Program-made: the position numbers and the translations under genes
Source: Kribbella monticola
GTDB taxonomy: Bacteria; Actinomycetota; Actinomycetes; Propionibacteriales; Kribbellaceae
Direction of reading: 5' to 3'
Assembly: GCF_003261635.1 (NCBI RefSeq)
Contig: NZ_QFXK01000030.1
Coordinates: 310,001-374,000, forward strand
DNA length: 64,000 nt
In this document: positions 7,487 to 16,096 of the stretch, piece by piece
Position numbering within the stretch: the first letter of the stretch is position 1
Layout: every line of letters starts with the position of its first letter
Notes under the pieces: model-generated
What the model saw: only the letters and a program-made list of their open reading frames with translations
The model's database searches: none
What the model was told of the DNA's origin: nothing

Positions 7487-8332
7487 TCAGCGGGGCGGGA
7501 AGGCTGTGGCGCTGTCGACCGTGAGGCCGACGGTCCACGTGCTGACGAGCTGACCGGAAGTCGAGGCTGTGACTCTGGTCGGCGGATCGCACCAGACCTT
7601 GTAGCCGCCGATCGTGATCGGGCCGTCCGGGCACTTGTTCAGGTGCCCGGACAGCCAGGTCCGGATCGCCCCTTGGGTCTTGGTCTCGCCCGGCAGCAGA
7701 TTCGCCAGCAAGGTGGGCGCCGCGCGCACCAACTGACCGACGACCCGCACGCGACCCGCGTCGTTGTTTCCCGGCGCGCGGCTGAACGTGGTCATGCTGA
7801 GGGTGGCCAATTGGTCGAGATCCGCGGCTGCCGCTTGGACGGATACCTGCGAGCCGTCCGCGCCCGAGCCGGTCCGGCAAGCGATGTCGCTGCCGTCCTT
7901 TCCACAGGTGGCGCCCTGAACCTTGAGGGCGTCGGCCACGCTCGTCACGGTCGCGCGCGGAAAGCAGTAAAGCCCACCGCTGCTGGACTGGCACGGCACC
8001 GGCCCACCGCGGCCTGGCGTAGTACCGGCGGTGGGGCGAGCCGTGGTCCGCTGCGGGGACCCGGCGAAACCGGAGGCATCGTCACGGCCGGCCTCGAACC
8101 GCAGGATGACGAAGACCAGAACTACAGCAACCACAACACCCGCGAACACACTCAGATACAACCCCGACCGCGTCGGCCTGGGCGGCACGGGCGGGCGGGT
8201 CCGCCGCGGAGCGCCGCCGCCGGCGCCCGCCGTGCCGGTGCTCGCGGTGCCGGTGGCGGCGTTCTGGCTGGTTTTGGCGTCGGCAGTCGGCTGCCTCGTG
8301 CCGGCATCTCGGTCATCCCCCACTCGCGGCAA
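7487..8332 (-). CDS. Membrane-anchored hypothetical protein with extracytoplasmic domain
   Basis: 281 residues. A Pro/Thr/Ala-rich, probably disordered cytoplasmic head of about 55 residues is followed by one helix (LYLSVFAGVVVAVVLVFVIL) and a roughly 200-residue external part. That part has a Cys pattern (VPCQSS, LYCFP, ATCGKD, IACRT) suggesting disulfides. Start at 8332 is TTG; an in-frame GTG at 8323 is an equally good choice and neither has a clear ribosome site. It converges with the ABC importer operon and lies upstream of nothing obvious. I do not recognise the family. Confidence 0.7.
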   Translation of the reverse strand: MPRVGDDRDAGTRQPTADAKTSQNAATGTASTGTAGAGGGAPRRTRPPVPPRPTRSGLYLSVFAGVVVAVVLVFVILRFEAGRDDASGFAGSPQRTTARPTAGTTPGRGGPVPCQSSSGGLYCFPRATVTSVADALKVQGATCGKDGSDIACRTGSGADGSQVSVQAAAADLDQLATLSMTTFSRAPGNNDAGRVRVVGQLVRAAPTLLANLLPGETKTQGAIRTWLSGHLNKCPDGPITIGGYKVWCDPPTRVTASTSGQLVSTWTVGLTVDSATAFPPR

Positions 8333-8360
8333 TCTACGCCGTTCAGGGGCTCTGGGGACG

Positions 8361-9632
8361 TCAGGTGAAGAGTTTCTCGCCCCAGTAGGAGCCGGGAGTG
8401 ACCCCGCCCGGGCAGGCGAAGATGCCGGAACCGACGTGCCGGATGTACTCGTTCAGCTTGTCCGCCCGGGCCAGCTGCTGCTGGATCGGGACGAACTGCT
8501 TGCGCGGATCCCGCTGGTAGGCCAGGAAGAACAGCCCCGCGTCGAGCCGGCCGAGGCCGTCGGAGCCGTCCACGAAGTTGTAACCGCGGCGGAGCAACTC
8601 GGCACCCTTGTTGAACTGCGGATGCGCCAGCCGGACGTGCGAGTTGGCCGGCACCTTGAGCGAACCGTCGGACGCCTTGGCGTTGAAGTCCACCGCGTCG
8701 AACTCGTCCGCCTTGCCGAGCGGAGCGCCGGTGCCCTTGCCGCGGCCGATGATCTGCTCCTGCTCGCCGAGCGAGGTCCGGTCCCAGATCTCGATCGTCA
8801 TCCGGATCCGCCGCGACACCAGGTACGAACCGCCGACCATCCAGTCCGGGCCGTCCTCGGGCTGCACCCACAGCTGCTGCTCGAGCTTGTCGGTGTCCTC
8901 GAGCTTGAGGTTCGCCGTACCGTCCTTGAAGCCGAACAGGTTGCGAGGCGTGCTCTGCGCCCGGCTGGTCGACGAGGTCCGGCCGAAGCCGAGCTGCGAG
9001 TACCTGACGGCCACCGTGCCGAACCCGATCCGGGCCAGGTTGCGGATCGCGTGGACGGCGACCTGCGGATCGTCCGAACAAGCCTGTACGGCGATGTCGC
9101 CGCCGCTCCGGGCCGGATCGAGGTCGTCCCCGATGAAGTGCGGCAGGTCCACCAGCGCGGCCGGCCGCTTCGCCTTGATCCCGAACCGGTCGTTGCCCTG
9201 GGCATTGACAAAGAAACTGGGGCCGAACCCGATGGTGATGGTCAGCCGCGCCGGCGGCAGACCGACCGCCTCGCCGGTGTCCTCGGGCGGCGCCTCACCC
9301 GGGCCGTTGACCGCGCCGTACTGGCCGATGTCGCGGCCGGCCGTCATCAGCGCGGCCGCGGCCGTCCACTCCTTCAGAAGCGCGATGACCGCTTCCCGCT
9401 TGGTCGCGGTGACGTCGAAGGTCGCGAAGTGCAACCGGTCCTGGGCCGGGGTGACGATGCCGGCCTGGTGCGTTCCGTGGAACTCGACCGGACCCGTGTT
9501 GTCCGCGGCCTGCGATTCCTCGCCCGACACGGCCGAATGCACGACGTACCCGGCGACACCGGTCGCCACCGCCGCGCCGGCGGCGCCGAACAGGCCGCGG
9601 CGCGAGATTCCCTTGCTGGATTCGGAAGTCAT
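8361..9632 (-). CDS. efeB: EfeB: deferrochelatase / Dyp-type haem peroxidase
   Basis: 423 residues. The N-terminus carries a twin-arginine signal (SRRGLFGAAGAA), so it is exported folded through Tat. The Dyp-family GxxDG motif appears as FKDGT, and the proximal haem ligand is the His of RLAHPQFN, about residue 337. The family oxidises iron and can release iron from haem for uptake through EfeU. The ATG at 9632 overlaps the efeO stop (ATGA), which fixes the start; a longer reading frame upstream is only the efeO shadow. It is the last gene of the iron operon. Confidence 0.95.
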   Translation of the reverse strand: MTSESSKGISRRGLFGAAGAAVATGVAGYVVHSAVSGEESQAADNTGPVEFHGTHQAGIVTPAQDRLHFATFDVTATKREAVIALLKEWTAAAALMTAGRDIGQYGAVNGPGEAPPEDTGEAVGLPPARLTITIGFGPSFFVNAQGNDRFGIKAKRPAALVDLPHFIGDDLDPARSGGDIAVQACSDDPQVAVHAIRNLARIGFGTVAVRYSQLGFGRTSSTSRAQSTPRNLFGFKDGTANLKLEDTDKLEQQLWVQPEDGPDWMVGGSYLVSRRIRMTIEIWDRTSLGEQEQIIGRGKGTGAPLGKADEFDAVDFNAKASDGSLKVPANSHVRLAHPQFNKGAELLRRGYNFVDGSDGLGRLDAGLFFLAYQRDPRKQFVPIQQQLARADKLNEYIRHVGSGIFACPGGVTPGSYWGEKLFT

Positions 9633-10771
9633 TTCTTCGCAATCACTCCGGCGACCTTGCTGACCGGCTCGGCCAGCGCGTCGACGACGGTGCCGAGCTG
9701 CTTCTTCTCGGCCTCGCTCGCCGTGTAGGGCTTGAAGCCGTCGGCCGTGCGGTACTTGTCGAGCGCCGCGAACACGGCCTTGAAGTTCGTGTCCAGGGTC
9801 GTGACGAGGGCGGCGTCCCGCTTCTGCAGCGCGGGGCGGAGCGCCTGGATCGCGGCCTGCGAGCCTTCGACGTTGGCCTGGAAGTCCCACAGGTCGGTGT
9901 GCGAGTAGCGGTCCTCCTCACCGGTGACCTTCCCGGTGGCGACCTCGTCCAGCAGTTCCTTCGCGCCGTTGGCGAGCTGCAGCGGGGTCAGCTTCACGAC
10001 CTTGGCCTTGGCGACCACCGTCTTCACGTCGGTCAGCAGCTGGTCGGCGTACTTCGCCATCCCGGCGGTCGTGTTCTTCTCCCACAACGCCTGCTCGATC
10101 CGGTGGTACCCGGTCCACTCGGTGCCCGGCTCGACGTCGTTGACGCGCGCGTCGATCTTCGGGTCCAGATCGCCGAACGACTCCGCGACCGGCTCGATCC
10201 GCTCCCAGTAGGTCCGCGAGACCGGGAACAGCGCCTTCGACTTCGCGACGTCGCCGGCCTTGACCGCGGCGACGAAGTCGGTGGTCTTCTGCTCCAGCGC
10301 GATCGCCTGCGAGTTCACGTACCGCGAGTAGCTGTCGACGGCCTGCTTCAGGGCCGTGTCCTCGTCCACCTGGGCCGCGGCGGCACCGGTGACGGTCAGG
10401 TCGCCGCGGATGCCGTCGCCGACCATGCCCGGCTTGCAGACGGCCTGGTACTTGCCGGTCGGCAACTCGACGATCAGGTCGCGCTTGAGGCCCGGACCGA
10501 TGTTCTCCACCTCACCCATCACCCGGTCGCCGTCGGCGTACACGTAGAACTCGGTGACCTTGCTGCCGCCGTTGGCGACCGAGAACGTGTTGGTGCCCGA
10601 CTTGACGTCTTTGCGGCTCAGCGAGCACTCGGAGTCGGTCGCCTTGACCGCTACCGGGCCGGTGCTGTCACCGGACTGGGCCGCCGGGGTCTCCTTGGCG
10701 CAGCCGGTCGATGCACCGAGCAGCAGTACTGCGCAGGCTGCGGTGGCCCGGCGGGCCGTGATGGTGAACAT
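9629..10771 (-). CDS. efeO: EfeO: periplasmic-type iron-binding component, cupredoxin plus M75 domains
   Basis: 380 residues. A signal peptide ends near a lipobox-like GASTGC, suggesting a lipoprotein. An N-terminal cupredoxin domain holds the Cys pair DSEC and AVCKPGM. The C-terminal imelysin/M75 domain carries the HxxE metal motif in YHRIEQALW. In EfeUOB systems it supplies ferrous/ferric iron to the EfeU permease. It sits 42 bases after efeU and overlaps efeB by four bases, consistent with one transcript. Confidence 0.95.
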   Translation of the reverse strand: MFTITARRATAACAVLLLGASTGCAKETPAAQSGDSTGPVAVKATDSECSLSRKDVKSGTNTFSVANGGSKVTEFYVYADGDRVMGEVENIGPGLKRDLIVELPTGKYQAVCKPGMVGDGIRGDLTVTGAAAAQVDEDTALKQAVDSYSRYVNSQAIALEQKTTDFVAAVKAGDVAKSKALFPVSRTYWERIEPVAESFGDLDPKIDARVNDVEPGTEWTGYHRIEQALWEKNTTAGMAKYADQLLTDVKTVVAKAKVVKLTPLQLANGAKELLDEVATGKVTGEEDRYSHTDLWDFQANVEGSQAAIQALRPALQKRDAALVTTLDTNFKAVFAALDKYRTADGFKPYTASEAEKKQLGTVVDALAEPVSKVAGVIAKK

Positions 10772-10813
10772 TTCGGGATCTCCTGGACGAAGTGAGGGGT
10801 GGAACAGGGCAGT

Positions 10814-11659
10814 TCAGGCCGCTTCGGCTGCCTTCGCGCGGACAGGCGGCGGCGTACTGCTCCTGACCGGCCGCAGGTAGAGCACCAGCACCGGGACGAG
10901 ATAGGCCAGCCAGGCGATCGCTTCGATCACGGTGGGGGCCGGGCTGAAGTTGAAGATGCCCTTGAGGACGACGCCGTACCAGCTGTCCGGGGGGATCACG
11001 TGCGAGATGTCGAAGGCCAGGTTCTGCAGGCCGGGCAGGATGCCGGCCTCCTGCAGGTCGTGGAAGCCGTAGGCGAAGATGCCGGCCGCGACCAGGATCA
11101 AGATGGCGCCGGTGTAGCTGAAGAAGGTGCCGAGGTTGATCTTGACCGCACCCTTGTAGATGCCGAAGCCGAGGCCGACCGCGACCGCGAGCCCGAGCAG
11201 CACGCCGATGAACGGCGTCGCCGTACTGGCCGTGGCCGCCGAGGCGTAGACGATGAACGCGGTCTCGATGCCCTCGCGGAAGACGGCGAGGAACGCCAGT
11301 ACGACGACGGCGCGCGAACCCACTTCGAGCGCCGCGCCCATCCGCTCGCGCAACTCCTTGGCGATCGTGCGGGACGCCTTGCGCATCCAGAAGATCATCC
11401 AGGTGACGAAGCCCACGGCGACGATCGACATCAAGCCGCCGATCGTCTCCTGGGTGGTGAACGACTTGGCCGTCAGCGCGGTGATGAACTGCAGCAGGGC
11501 CCAGCCGAGCGCCGCCACCCCGATCGCCGCGCCGACGCCGGCCCAGAGCAGCTTGAGCCGATCGCGATGCCCGGATTTGACCAGGAAGGTGGCCAGGATA
11601 CTGACCACCACCGAGGCCTCGAGGCCTTCTCTCAGGCCGATCAGGAAGTTGGCGAGCAT
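10814..11659 (-). CDS. efeU: EfeU: iron permease, FTR1 family
   Basis: 281 residues from ATG 11659, seven predicted helices. Both FTR1 iron motifs are present: REGLEA in the first helix and REGIETA in the middle. An upstream in-frame ATG at 11677 would add six residues, but a GGAG box lies seven bases before 11659, and 11677 overlaps the IdeR-like box, so the inner start is preferred. It moves iron across the membrane with EfeO and EfeB. The promoter must lie in and just before the 3' end of thpR. Confidence 0.94.
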   Translation of the reverse strand: MLANFLIGLREGLEASVVVSILATFLVKSGHRDRLKLLWAGVGAAIGVAALGWALLQFITALTAKSFTTQETIGGLMSIVAVGFVTWMIFWMRKASRTIAKELRERMGAALEVGSRAVVVLAFLAVFREGIETAFIVYASAATASTATPFIGVLLGLAVAVGLGFGIYKGAVKINLGTFFSYTGAILILVAAGIFAYGFHDLQEAGILPGLQNLAFDISHVIPPDSWYGVVLKGIFNFSPAPTVIEAIAWLAYLVPVLVLYLRPVRSSTPPPVRAKAAEAA

Positions 11660-11676
11660 GACGGAACTCCAGGGCA

Positions 11677-11709
11677 TTAGGTACGGCTAACCTTCCGAAG
11701 GCTAGCCTA
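11677..11709 (-). promoter_or_regulatory. IdeR/DtxR-like iron boxes before efeU
   Basis: TTAGGTACGGCTAACCT at 11677-11693 matches the DtxR/IdeR consensus (TTAGGTTAGGCTAACCTAA) at 15 of 19 positions over 11677-11695. A second partial box, TTAGGCTAGCCT on the reverse strand, abuts it up to 11708. Iron-loaded IdeR binding here would repress efeUOB. The assignment rests on consensus match and context. Confidence 0.7.
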
Positions 11710-12265
11710 AGAACTCCCATTCGCCCACTGTGTCGTACGCCGCACCATGGCTCGGACCCTCACCGAGACGCGATGAAATCAACTCGATACGGTCCGCTGT
11801 CCACACCGGTCCTTCGTAGCCGTCGAAGATCCGGACCCAGCGCGCCACGTCCATCGGCTGCCGCAACCGGGCCAGCGTCAGATGCGGGGTGAACTTCCGT
11901 CCGTCCACGGTCACGCCGGCCTTGTTCGCCGCCGCCCGCGTCGTCATCGCCAGGTGCGGCAACGCGTCCGATTCGTCCCGTACGCCGGTCCACAGCACCC
12001 GCGCGTCCGCCACACTCGGGAATGCCCCGCTTCCCTTGAGTTGCAGGTCGAACGGCTTCTGCCGCTTCGCCGCCGACTCCAGTCGCTCCGCCAACTCGTC
12101 CGTCTTGTACTCCGGTACGTCGCCCAGGAACGCCAGGGTGATGTGCCAGTTCTCGTCCGCCGCCCACCGGATGTCGTCATCCGGGAACGCCCGCCGCGGC
12201 TCCACGAATTCACTCAGATGTTCCACAACCTCCACCGAAGGCACTACCGCCACAAACAATCGCAT
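11702..12265 (-). CDS. thpR: RNA 2',3'-cyclic phosphodiesterase (ThpR / 2H family)
   Basis: 187 residues with the two HxT motifs of the 2H phosphoesterase superfamily: HITLAFLG (His41, Thr43) and HLTLARL (His128, Thr130). Length and spacing fit the LigT/ThpR group, which hydrolyses 2',3'-cyclic phosphate RNA ends. The start is ATG 12265. The divergent neighbour 100 bases away begins with a polynucleotide-kinase-like P-loop domain, so the pair may act on nucleic acid ends; that link is only inferred from position. Its 3' end overlaps the efe regulatory region. Confidence 0.9.
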   Translation of the reverse strand: MRLFVAVVPSVEVVEHLSEFVEPRRAFPDDDIRWAADENWHITLAFLGDVPEYKTDELAERLESAAKRQKPFDLQLKGSGAFPSVADARVLWTGVRDESDALPHLAMTTRAAANKAGVTVDGRKFTPHLTLARLRQPMDVARWVRIFDGYEGPVWTADRIELISSRLGEGPSHGAAYDTVGEWEFLG

Positions 12266-12364
12266 TCACCGAGCGTAGAGGTCCGGCTGCTCCTGCGGCG
12301 CCTGGATTACGGGTGACACCGGGCATTCGCGGATGACGCGGGGTATGACAGGTCACACTGGGGC

Positions 12365-13849
12365 ATGGCGTCGATCGAGGCGGACGAGCGGAAGTTGCCG
12401 TCGCCGTGTGTGGTGGTGCTGGTCGGGCCGGGTGCGGCGGGAAAGTCCACCTGGGCGGCGGAGCGGTTCGCGGCCGACCTGATCGTGTCGAGCGACCGGT
12501 TGCGGGCGCTCGTTGGCGCGGGTGAGGACGATCTGGCCGCGAGTACCGATGCGTTCGCACTGCTGGAGGAAGTCGTCCGGCAGCGGGTCGGGCGCGGGCT
12601 CACCACGGTCATCGACACGCTCGGGCTCGATCGGGAGCGCCGCCGGAACTGGCTCGCTCTGGCTCGCGAACACGGGATGCCTTGCGTGGTTGTGGCGTTC
12701 GAAACTCCTGCTGAGGAGTGCCGCCGACGGAATCGGGAGCGGGCCAAGCGGATCCCGGCCGACGTACTCAGCTCGCAGTTGAAGAGCTGGTCAGCGGTGA
12801 AGAAGGAGCTGCCCGAAGAGGGGTACGACGAGATCCTCCGGCCGGCCGCGATCCGCGTAGTACCGGCTGCGTTTGTCGAGGCGACCGAGGCTGCCCGGCG
12901 GCAGGAGGAGGCGCCGGCGAAGCTGAAGTTCGGGTTGCAGCTGAGCAGCTATACGCACAAGGCCGGGCGCAAGACGACTCGCGAGTGGATCCGGGAGATC
13001 GCGACCAGAGCGGAAGCTGCTGGGTTCGACGGCATCTATGTGATGGATCATTTCCGGCAGATTCCGCAGGTCGGGCGGGCGTGGGAGGACTTCCTGGAGA
13101 GCTGGACGACGCTCGCCTATCTGGCCGCATGCACCGAGCGGGTTCGACTCGGGACGCTGGTCACCGGCATCACCTATCGCAACGTCGCCCATCTGGGGAA
13201 GATCGCGGCGACGCTCGATGTGCTGAGCGGCGGGCGGGCGGTCTGCGGAGTGGGCCTCGCGTGGTTCGAGGCCGAGCACAAGGCGTACGGCTGGGCGTTT
13301 CCGCCCGTCGGTGAGCGCTATGCGTTGCTCGAGGACGCGTTGCAGTTGCTGCCGGCGATGTGGGGGCCGGGCAACAAACCGTTCCAGGGCAAGGTTCTCG
13401 ACGTACCGGACACCACCTGCTATCCGCGTCCGTTGCAGGAGCACCTGCCGATCCTCGTCGGCGGCAGCGGCGAACGCACGCTGAGACTGGCCGCCCGGTA
13501 CGCCGACGCGGTAAACGTATTCGGCGACGCGGGCCAGGTGCGCCGGCGGGCCGAATACCTGAAGAAGCACTCGGTCGACCGCGAGCCGCCGACGCTGACC
13601 CATCTTTCGACAGCCCTTGTAGGCAAGGGCAATCAGCACGTCAGCGAACTGGTCGAGCGGTTGAGACCACGCAACCAGGACCCGGCTCGCTATGCGGCCA
13701 CGGTGAACGCCGGAACGGTTGCCGACCACATCGATCGCTTCCGGCACCTGGCCGAGGCCGGCGCGGCCGAGGTGATGATCAGCCTGCCCGACCTCGACGA
13801 CGACCTGACCCCGATCGACACCCTCGCCGAGGTGATCGCGGCGTTCTAG
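12365..13849 (+). CDS. Fusion of P-loop kinase domain with F420-dependent LLM-class oxidoreductase
   Basis: 494 residues in two parts. Residues 1-180 are an AAA_33/polynucleotide-kinase-like domain: Walker A GPGAAGKST (21-29), a DLIVSSDRLR strand as in Pnkp-type kinases, and an Arg-rich lid (RRRNRERAKR). From about residue 190 a luciferase-like monooxygenase fold begins (KLKFGLQLSSYTHK, GFDGIYVMDHF, RLGTLVTGITYRNV, ILVGGSGERTLRLAARYAD), the sort that uses coenzyme F420. One uninterrupted frame with ATG 12365 covers both, so it is a true fusion and not a frame artefact. The substrate of either half is unknown. It ends inside a stop-codon repeat shared with the convergent mtr. Confidence 0.88.
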   Translation: MASIEADERKLPSPCVVVLVGPGAAGKSTWAAERFAADLIVSSDRLRALVGAGEDDLAASTDAFALLEEVVRQRVGRGLTTVIDTLGLDRERRRNWLALAREHGMPCVVVAFETPAEECRRRNRERAKRIPADVLSSQLKSWSAVKKELPEEGYDEILRPAAIRVVPAAFVEATEAARRQEEAPAKLKFGLQLSSYTHKAGRKTTREWIREIATRAEAAGFDGIYVMDHFRQIPQVGRAWEDFLESWTTLAYLAACTERVRLGTLVTGITYRNVAHLGKIAATLDVLSGGRAVCGVGLAWFEAEHKAYGWAFPPVGERYALLEDALQLLPAMWGPGNKPFQGKVLDVPDTTCYPRPLQEHLPILVGGSGERTLRLAARYADAVNVFGDAGQVRRRAEYLKKHSVDREPPTLTHLSTALVGKGNQHVSELVERLRPRNQDPARYAATVNAGTVADHIDRFRHLAEAGAAEVMISLPDLDDDLTPIDTLAEVIAAF

Positions 13850-13914
13850 CCGAGCCCGGACGTTTAGCCGAGCTCGAGCGTTCTCGTCGAACCCGGGCGT
13901 TCTAGTTGAGTTTG
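13841..13914. repeat. Four-unit repeat forming the ends of two convergent genes
   Basis: Units of 18-19 bases lie at 13841-13858, 13859-13876, 13877-13895 and 13896-13914, each of the form (G)(A/G)CGTTCTAG then a (C/T)CGAGCCCG-like half. The first unit holds the TAG of the fusion gene. The fourth holds, on the other strand, the last codons and TAG of mtr, because TTCTAG supplies stops on both strands. The two convergent genes therefore end in copies of the same unit. Confidence 0.8.
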
Positions 13915-15296
13915 AGGGCGAGGAGGGCGTTCTCGATCAGCTCGGGCATGGCGGGGTGGATCCAGTACTGGCCGCGGGCCATCGTGTGGGCGTCGAGGCC
14001 GAAGCTCATCGCCTGGATGACCGGCTGGATCACGGTCGCCGCCTGTGGACCGATCACATGACAACCGAGGATTTGGCCGGTGTCGGGATCGGCGAGGATC
14101 TTCGCGAAGCCGGTGGTGTCCTCCATCGCCCAGCCGTACGCGATATCGGCGTACGCCTCGCGCCCCACGACGTACCGGACGCCCTGCTCGATCGCCTGCT
14201 CCTCGGTGAGCCCCACCGATGCGACCTGCGGCGACCCGAAGACGGCATGCGGCACGAACCGGTGATCGGACTCGATCCGGTCGTCGGGGTGCAACAGATT
14301 GTGCTGGACGACACGCGCCTCGTGATTGGCGACATGCTTGAGCTGGTACGGCGAACAGAGGTCGCCGAGTGCGTAGATCCCCTCGACGGCCGTCTCCTGG
14401 AACTCGTCGACAACCACTCGCCCGTCGGACTCCACCTTGACCCCGGTGGCCTCGACGTTGAGGACGTCCGAGTTCGGCGTACGGCCGACGGCGACCAGCA
14501 GCCCGTCGAAGACGAACTCCTCCGCGCCGTCCGGATGCAATGTCTTCACCACGATGCCGTCGTGCCGGCGCCAGACGTGGACGGTCTCGTGCAGCAACTT
14601 CACCGTGTACAGCTCCTGCGCGATCTCCGTGTAGCGCTGGGCGATCTCGCCGTCCTCGTGCCGCAGCAGCCGATCCGATCGCGCGATCAGCGTGACGTCG
14701 ACGCCGAGCGACGAGAAGATGTGGGCCGACTCGGCGGCGACGAAACCACTGCCGATGATGCCGAGCCGGCGCGGAAGTTCATCGAGTCGCATGATCGTCT
14801 CGGAGGTGTGGAACCCGGTCTCCTCCAGCCCCGGGACGAACGGCACGATCGGCCGGCTGCCGGCGGCGAGCACGAAGCGGTCGGCCGTCAGCACCTCGGT
14901 CTCGCGACTCCCGTTGGCCGTCACCGTGAGCTCCCGCTTGGCGGTGAACCGGCCGGTGCCGTGGTACAGCGTGACGTTGACGTTGTTCGGGTGATGCTCG
15001 CGGTACTCCGCGCCGCCGGCCGAGATCGGGTCGATCCGGCCGAAGATCCGGTCCCGGATGTCCGGCCAGCGAACGCCGGTCAGCGTCTCGTCCACCCCGA
15101 GCCGCGAGCTGTGCGACGGTACCGCGGCCAGATCGGCGGTGTGCACGAACATCTTGGTCGGGATACAGCCCACGTTCAGACAGGTGCCGCCGAAGACGCC
15201 GCGCTCGACGATCGCCACCTTCCGATCGGCGAACTGCTTCGTCACGATCGTGTTGCCCGAGCCGGTACCGACGACCACCAAGTCGTAATGAGTCAC
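13902..15296 (-). CDS. mtr: Mycothione reductase
   Basis: 464 residues, NAD(P)H-dependent flavoprotein disulfide reductase. The FAD-binding GTGSGN motif is at 10-15 and the redox pair is GGTCLNVGCIP (Cys39, Cys44). The NADPH dinucleotide fold shows as GIIGSGFVAAESA, and the dimer-interface catalytic His lies in YWIHPAMPE. This motif set and length match Mtr, which reduces mycothiol disulfide and keeps the actinobacterial thiol pool reduced. ATG 15296 is the first Met. It converges with the kinase-oxidoreductase fusion and is divergent from the DUF4429 gene. Confidence 0.93.
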   Translation of the reverse strand: MTHYDLVVVGTGSGNTIVTKQFADRKVAIVERGVFGGTCLNVGCIPTKMFVHTADLAAVPSHSSRLGVDETLTGVRWPDIRDRIFGRIDPISAGGAEYREHHPNNVNVTLYHGTGRFTAKRELTVTANGSRETEVLTADRFVLAAGSRPIVPFVPGLEETGFHTSETIMRLDELPRRLGIIGSGFVAAESAHIFSSLGVDVTLIARSDRLLRHEDGEIAQRYTEIAQELYTVKLLHETVHVWRRHDGIVVKTLHPDGAEEFVFDGLLVAVGRTPNSDVLNVEATGVKVESDGRVVVDEFQETAVEGIYALGDLCSPYQLKHVANHEARVVQHNLLHPDDRIESDHRFVPHAVFGSPQVASVGLTEEQAIEQGVRYVVGREAYADIAYGWAMEDTTGFAKILADPDTGQILGCHVIGPQAATVIQPVIQAMSFGLDAHTMARGQYWIHPAMPELIENALLALKLN

Positions 15297-15352
15297 ACCC
15301 CATTGTGCGCGTGTCAGGCAACCTGAACCCAGCGGGCATCATCATGTGACCC

Positions 15353-16096
15353 ATGACGCAGGCCCTGAGCGGCGACGAGCTGAAAGGCAGCAACGGCACG
15401 CTGGTGTGGGACGGCCTCGGCACGGTCCAGCTCCGGTATGACGGCGCTTGGATGAAGCAGACGAGCACCGTCACTCATCAGCTGCTCAAACGGCTGGGCA
15501 CCCGAACCGTCCCCGTCGAGGCGCTGGCAGGCGTCGAACTGGTCATGCCGGGCACCACCCAGCCGCCGATGATCCGGCTCGTACTGCGCGCCGGCGCCGA
15601 CCCGCTGATGGCGGTGGCCGGCGAGGAGCTGGACCGGTTGTTCGACCCGTACCGGTTATTTTTCGGTGCCAAGCAGTGGCTCCTGGCCGACTATTACGCG
15701 CAGGAGATCCGCACGTCGATCGCACTGCACCAGGTCGGCACCGGGCCGGCCGAGCGCTTCCTGATCGAGCCGCCCGAAGCGACGAACGAGCTGAAGGGTT
15801 TCGATGGAACGGCCCGGATCGAGGACGCAGAGCTGACGTTCGACTGGAGCTGGACGGCCACCAAGGAGAAGAAGGCCGCCGGTGATCCACACCGCGTGCC
15901 ACTGGCCGACATCATCGGCGTCGAATGGCTCCCCTTGAGGGACAAGAAGCTGGGCCGGTTGCGGATCAGCACGGCCGCGACGCCGGCGGAGCGCCCAGAG
16001 GTCGACAAGGATCCCGAGACGCTCCAGTTGGGCGCCTTGCAGCAAGTGCCCGGGCTGTTGTTCGGCGCGAAACTGCTGGCCGCGGTCCGCGGCTAG
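15353..16096 (+). CDS. DUF4429 domain protein
   Basis: 247 residues, no signal peptide or membrane helix. It contains two related halves: GSNGTLVWDGLGTVQLRYDG near the start and KGFDGTARIEDAELTFDWSW near residue 145, the repeat structure of DUF4429 proteins, which have a PH-like beta fold. No catalytic residues are evident; a binding role is plausible. ATG 15353 lies 56 bases from the divergent mtr start. Its TAG overlaps the convergent MFS gene's stop by three bases. Confidence 0.85.
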   Translation: MTQALSGDELKGSNGTLVWDGLGTVQLRYDGAWMKQTSTVTHQLLKRLGTRTVPVEALAGVELVMPGTTQPPMIRLVLRAGADPLMAVAGEELDRLFDPYRLFFGAKQWLLADYYAQEIRTSIALHQVGTGPAERFLIEPPEATNELKGFDGTARIEDAELTFDWSWTATKEKKAAGDPHRVPLADIIGVEWLPLRDKKLGRLRISTAATPAERPEVDKDPETLQLGALQQVPGLLFGAKLLAAVRG

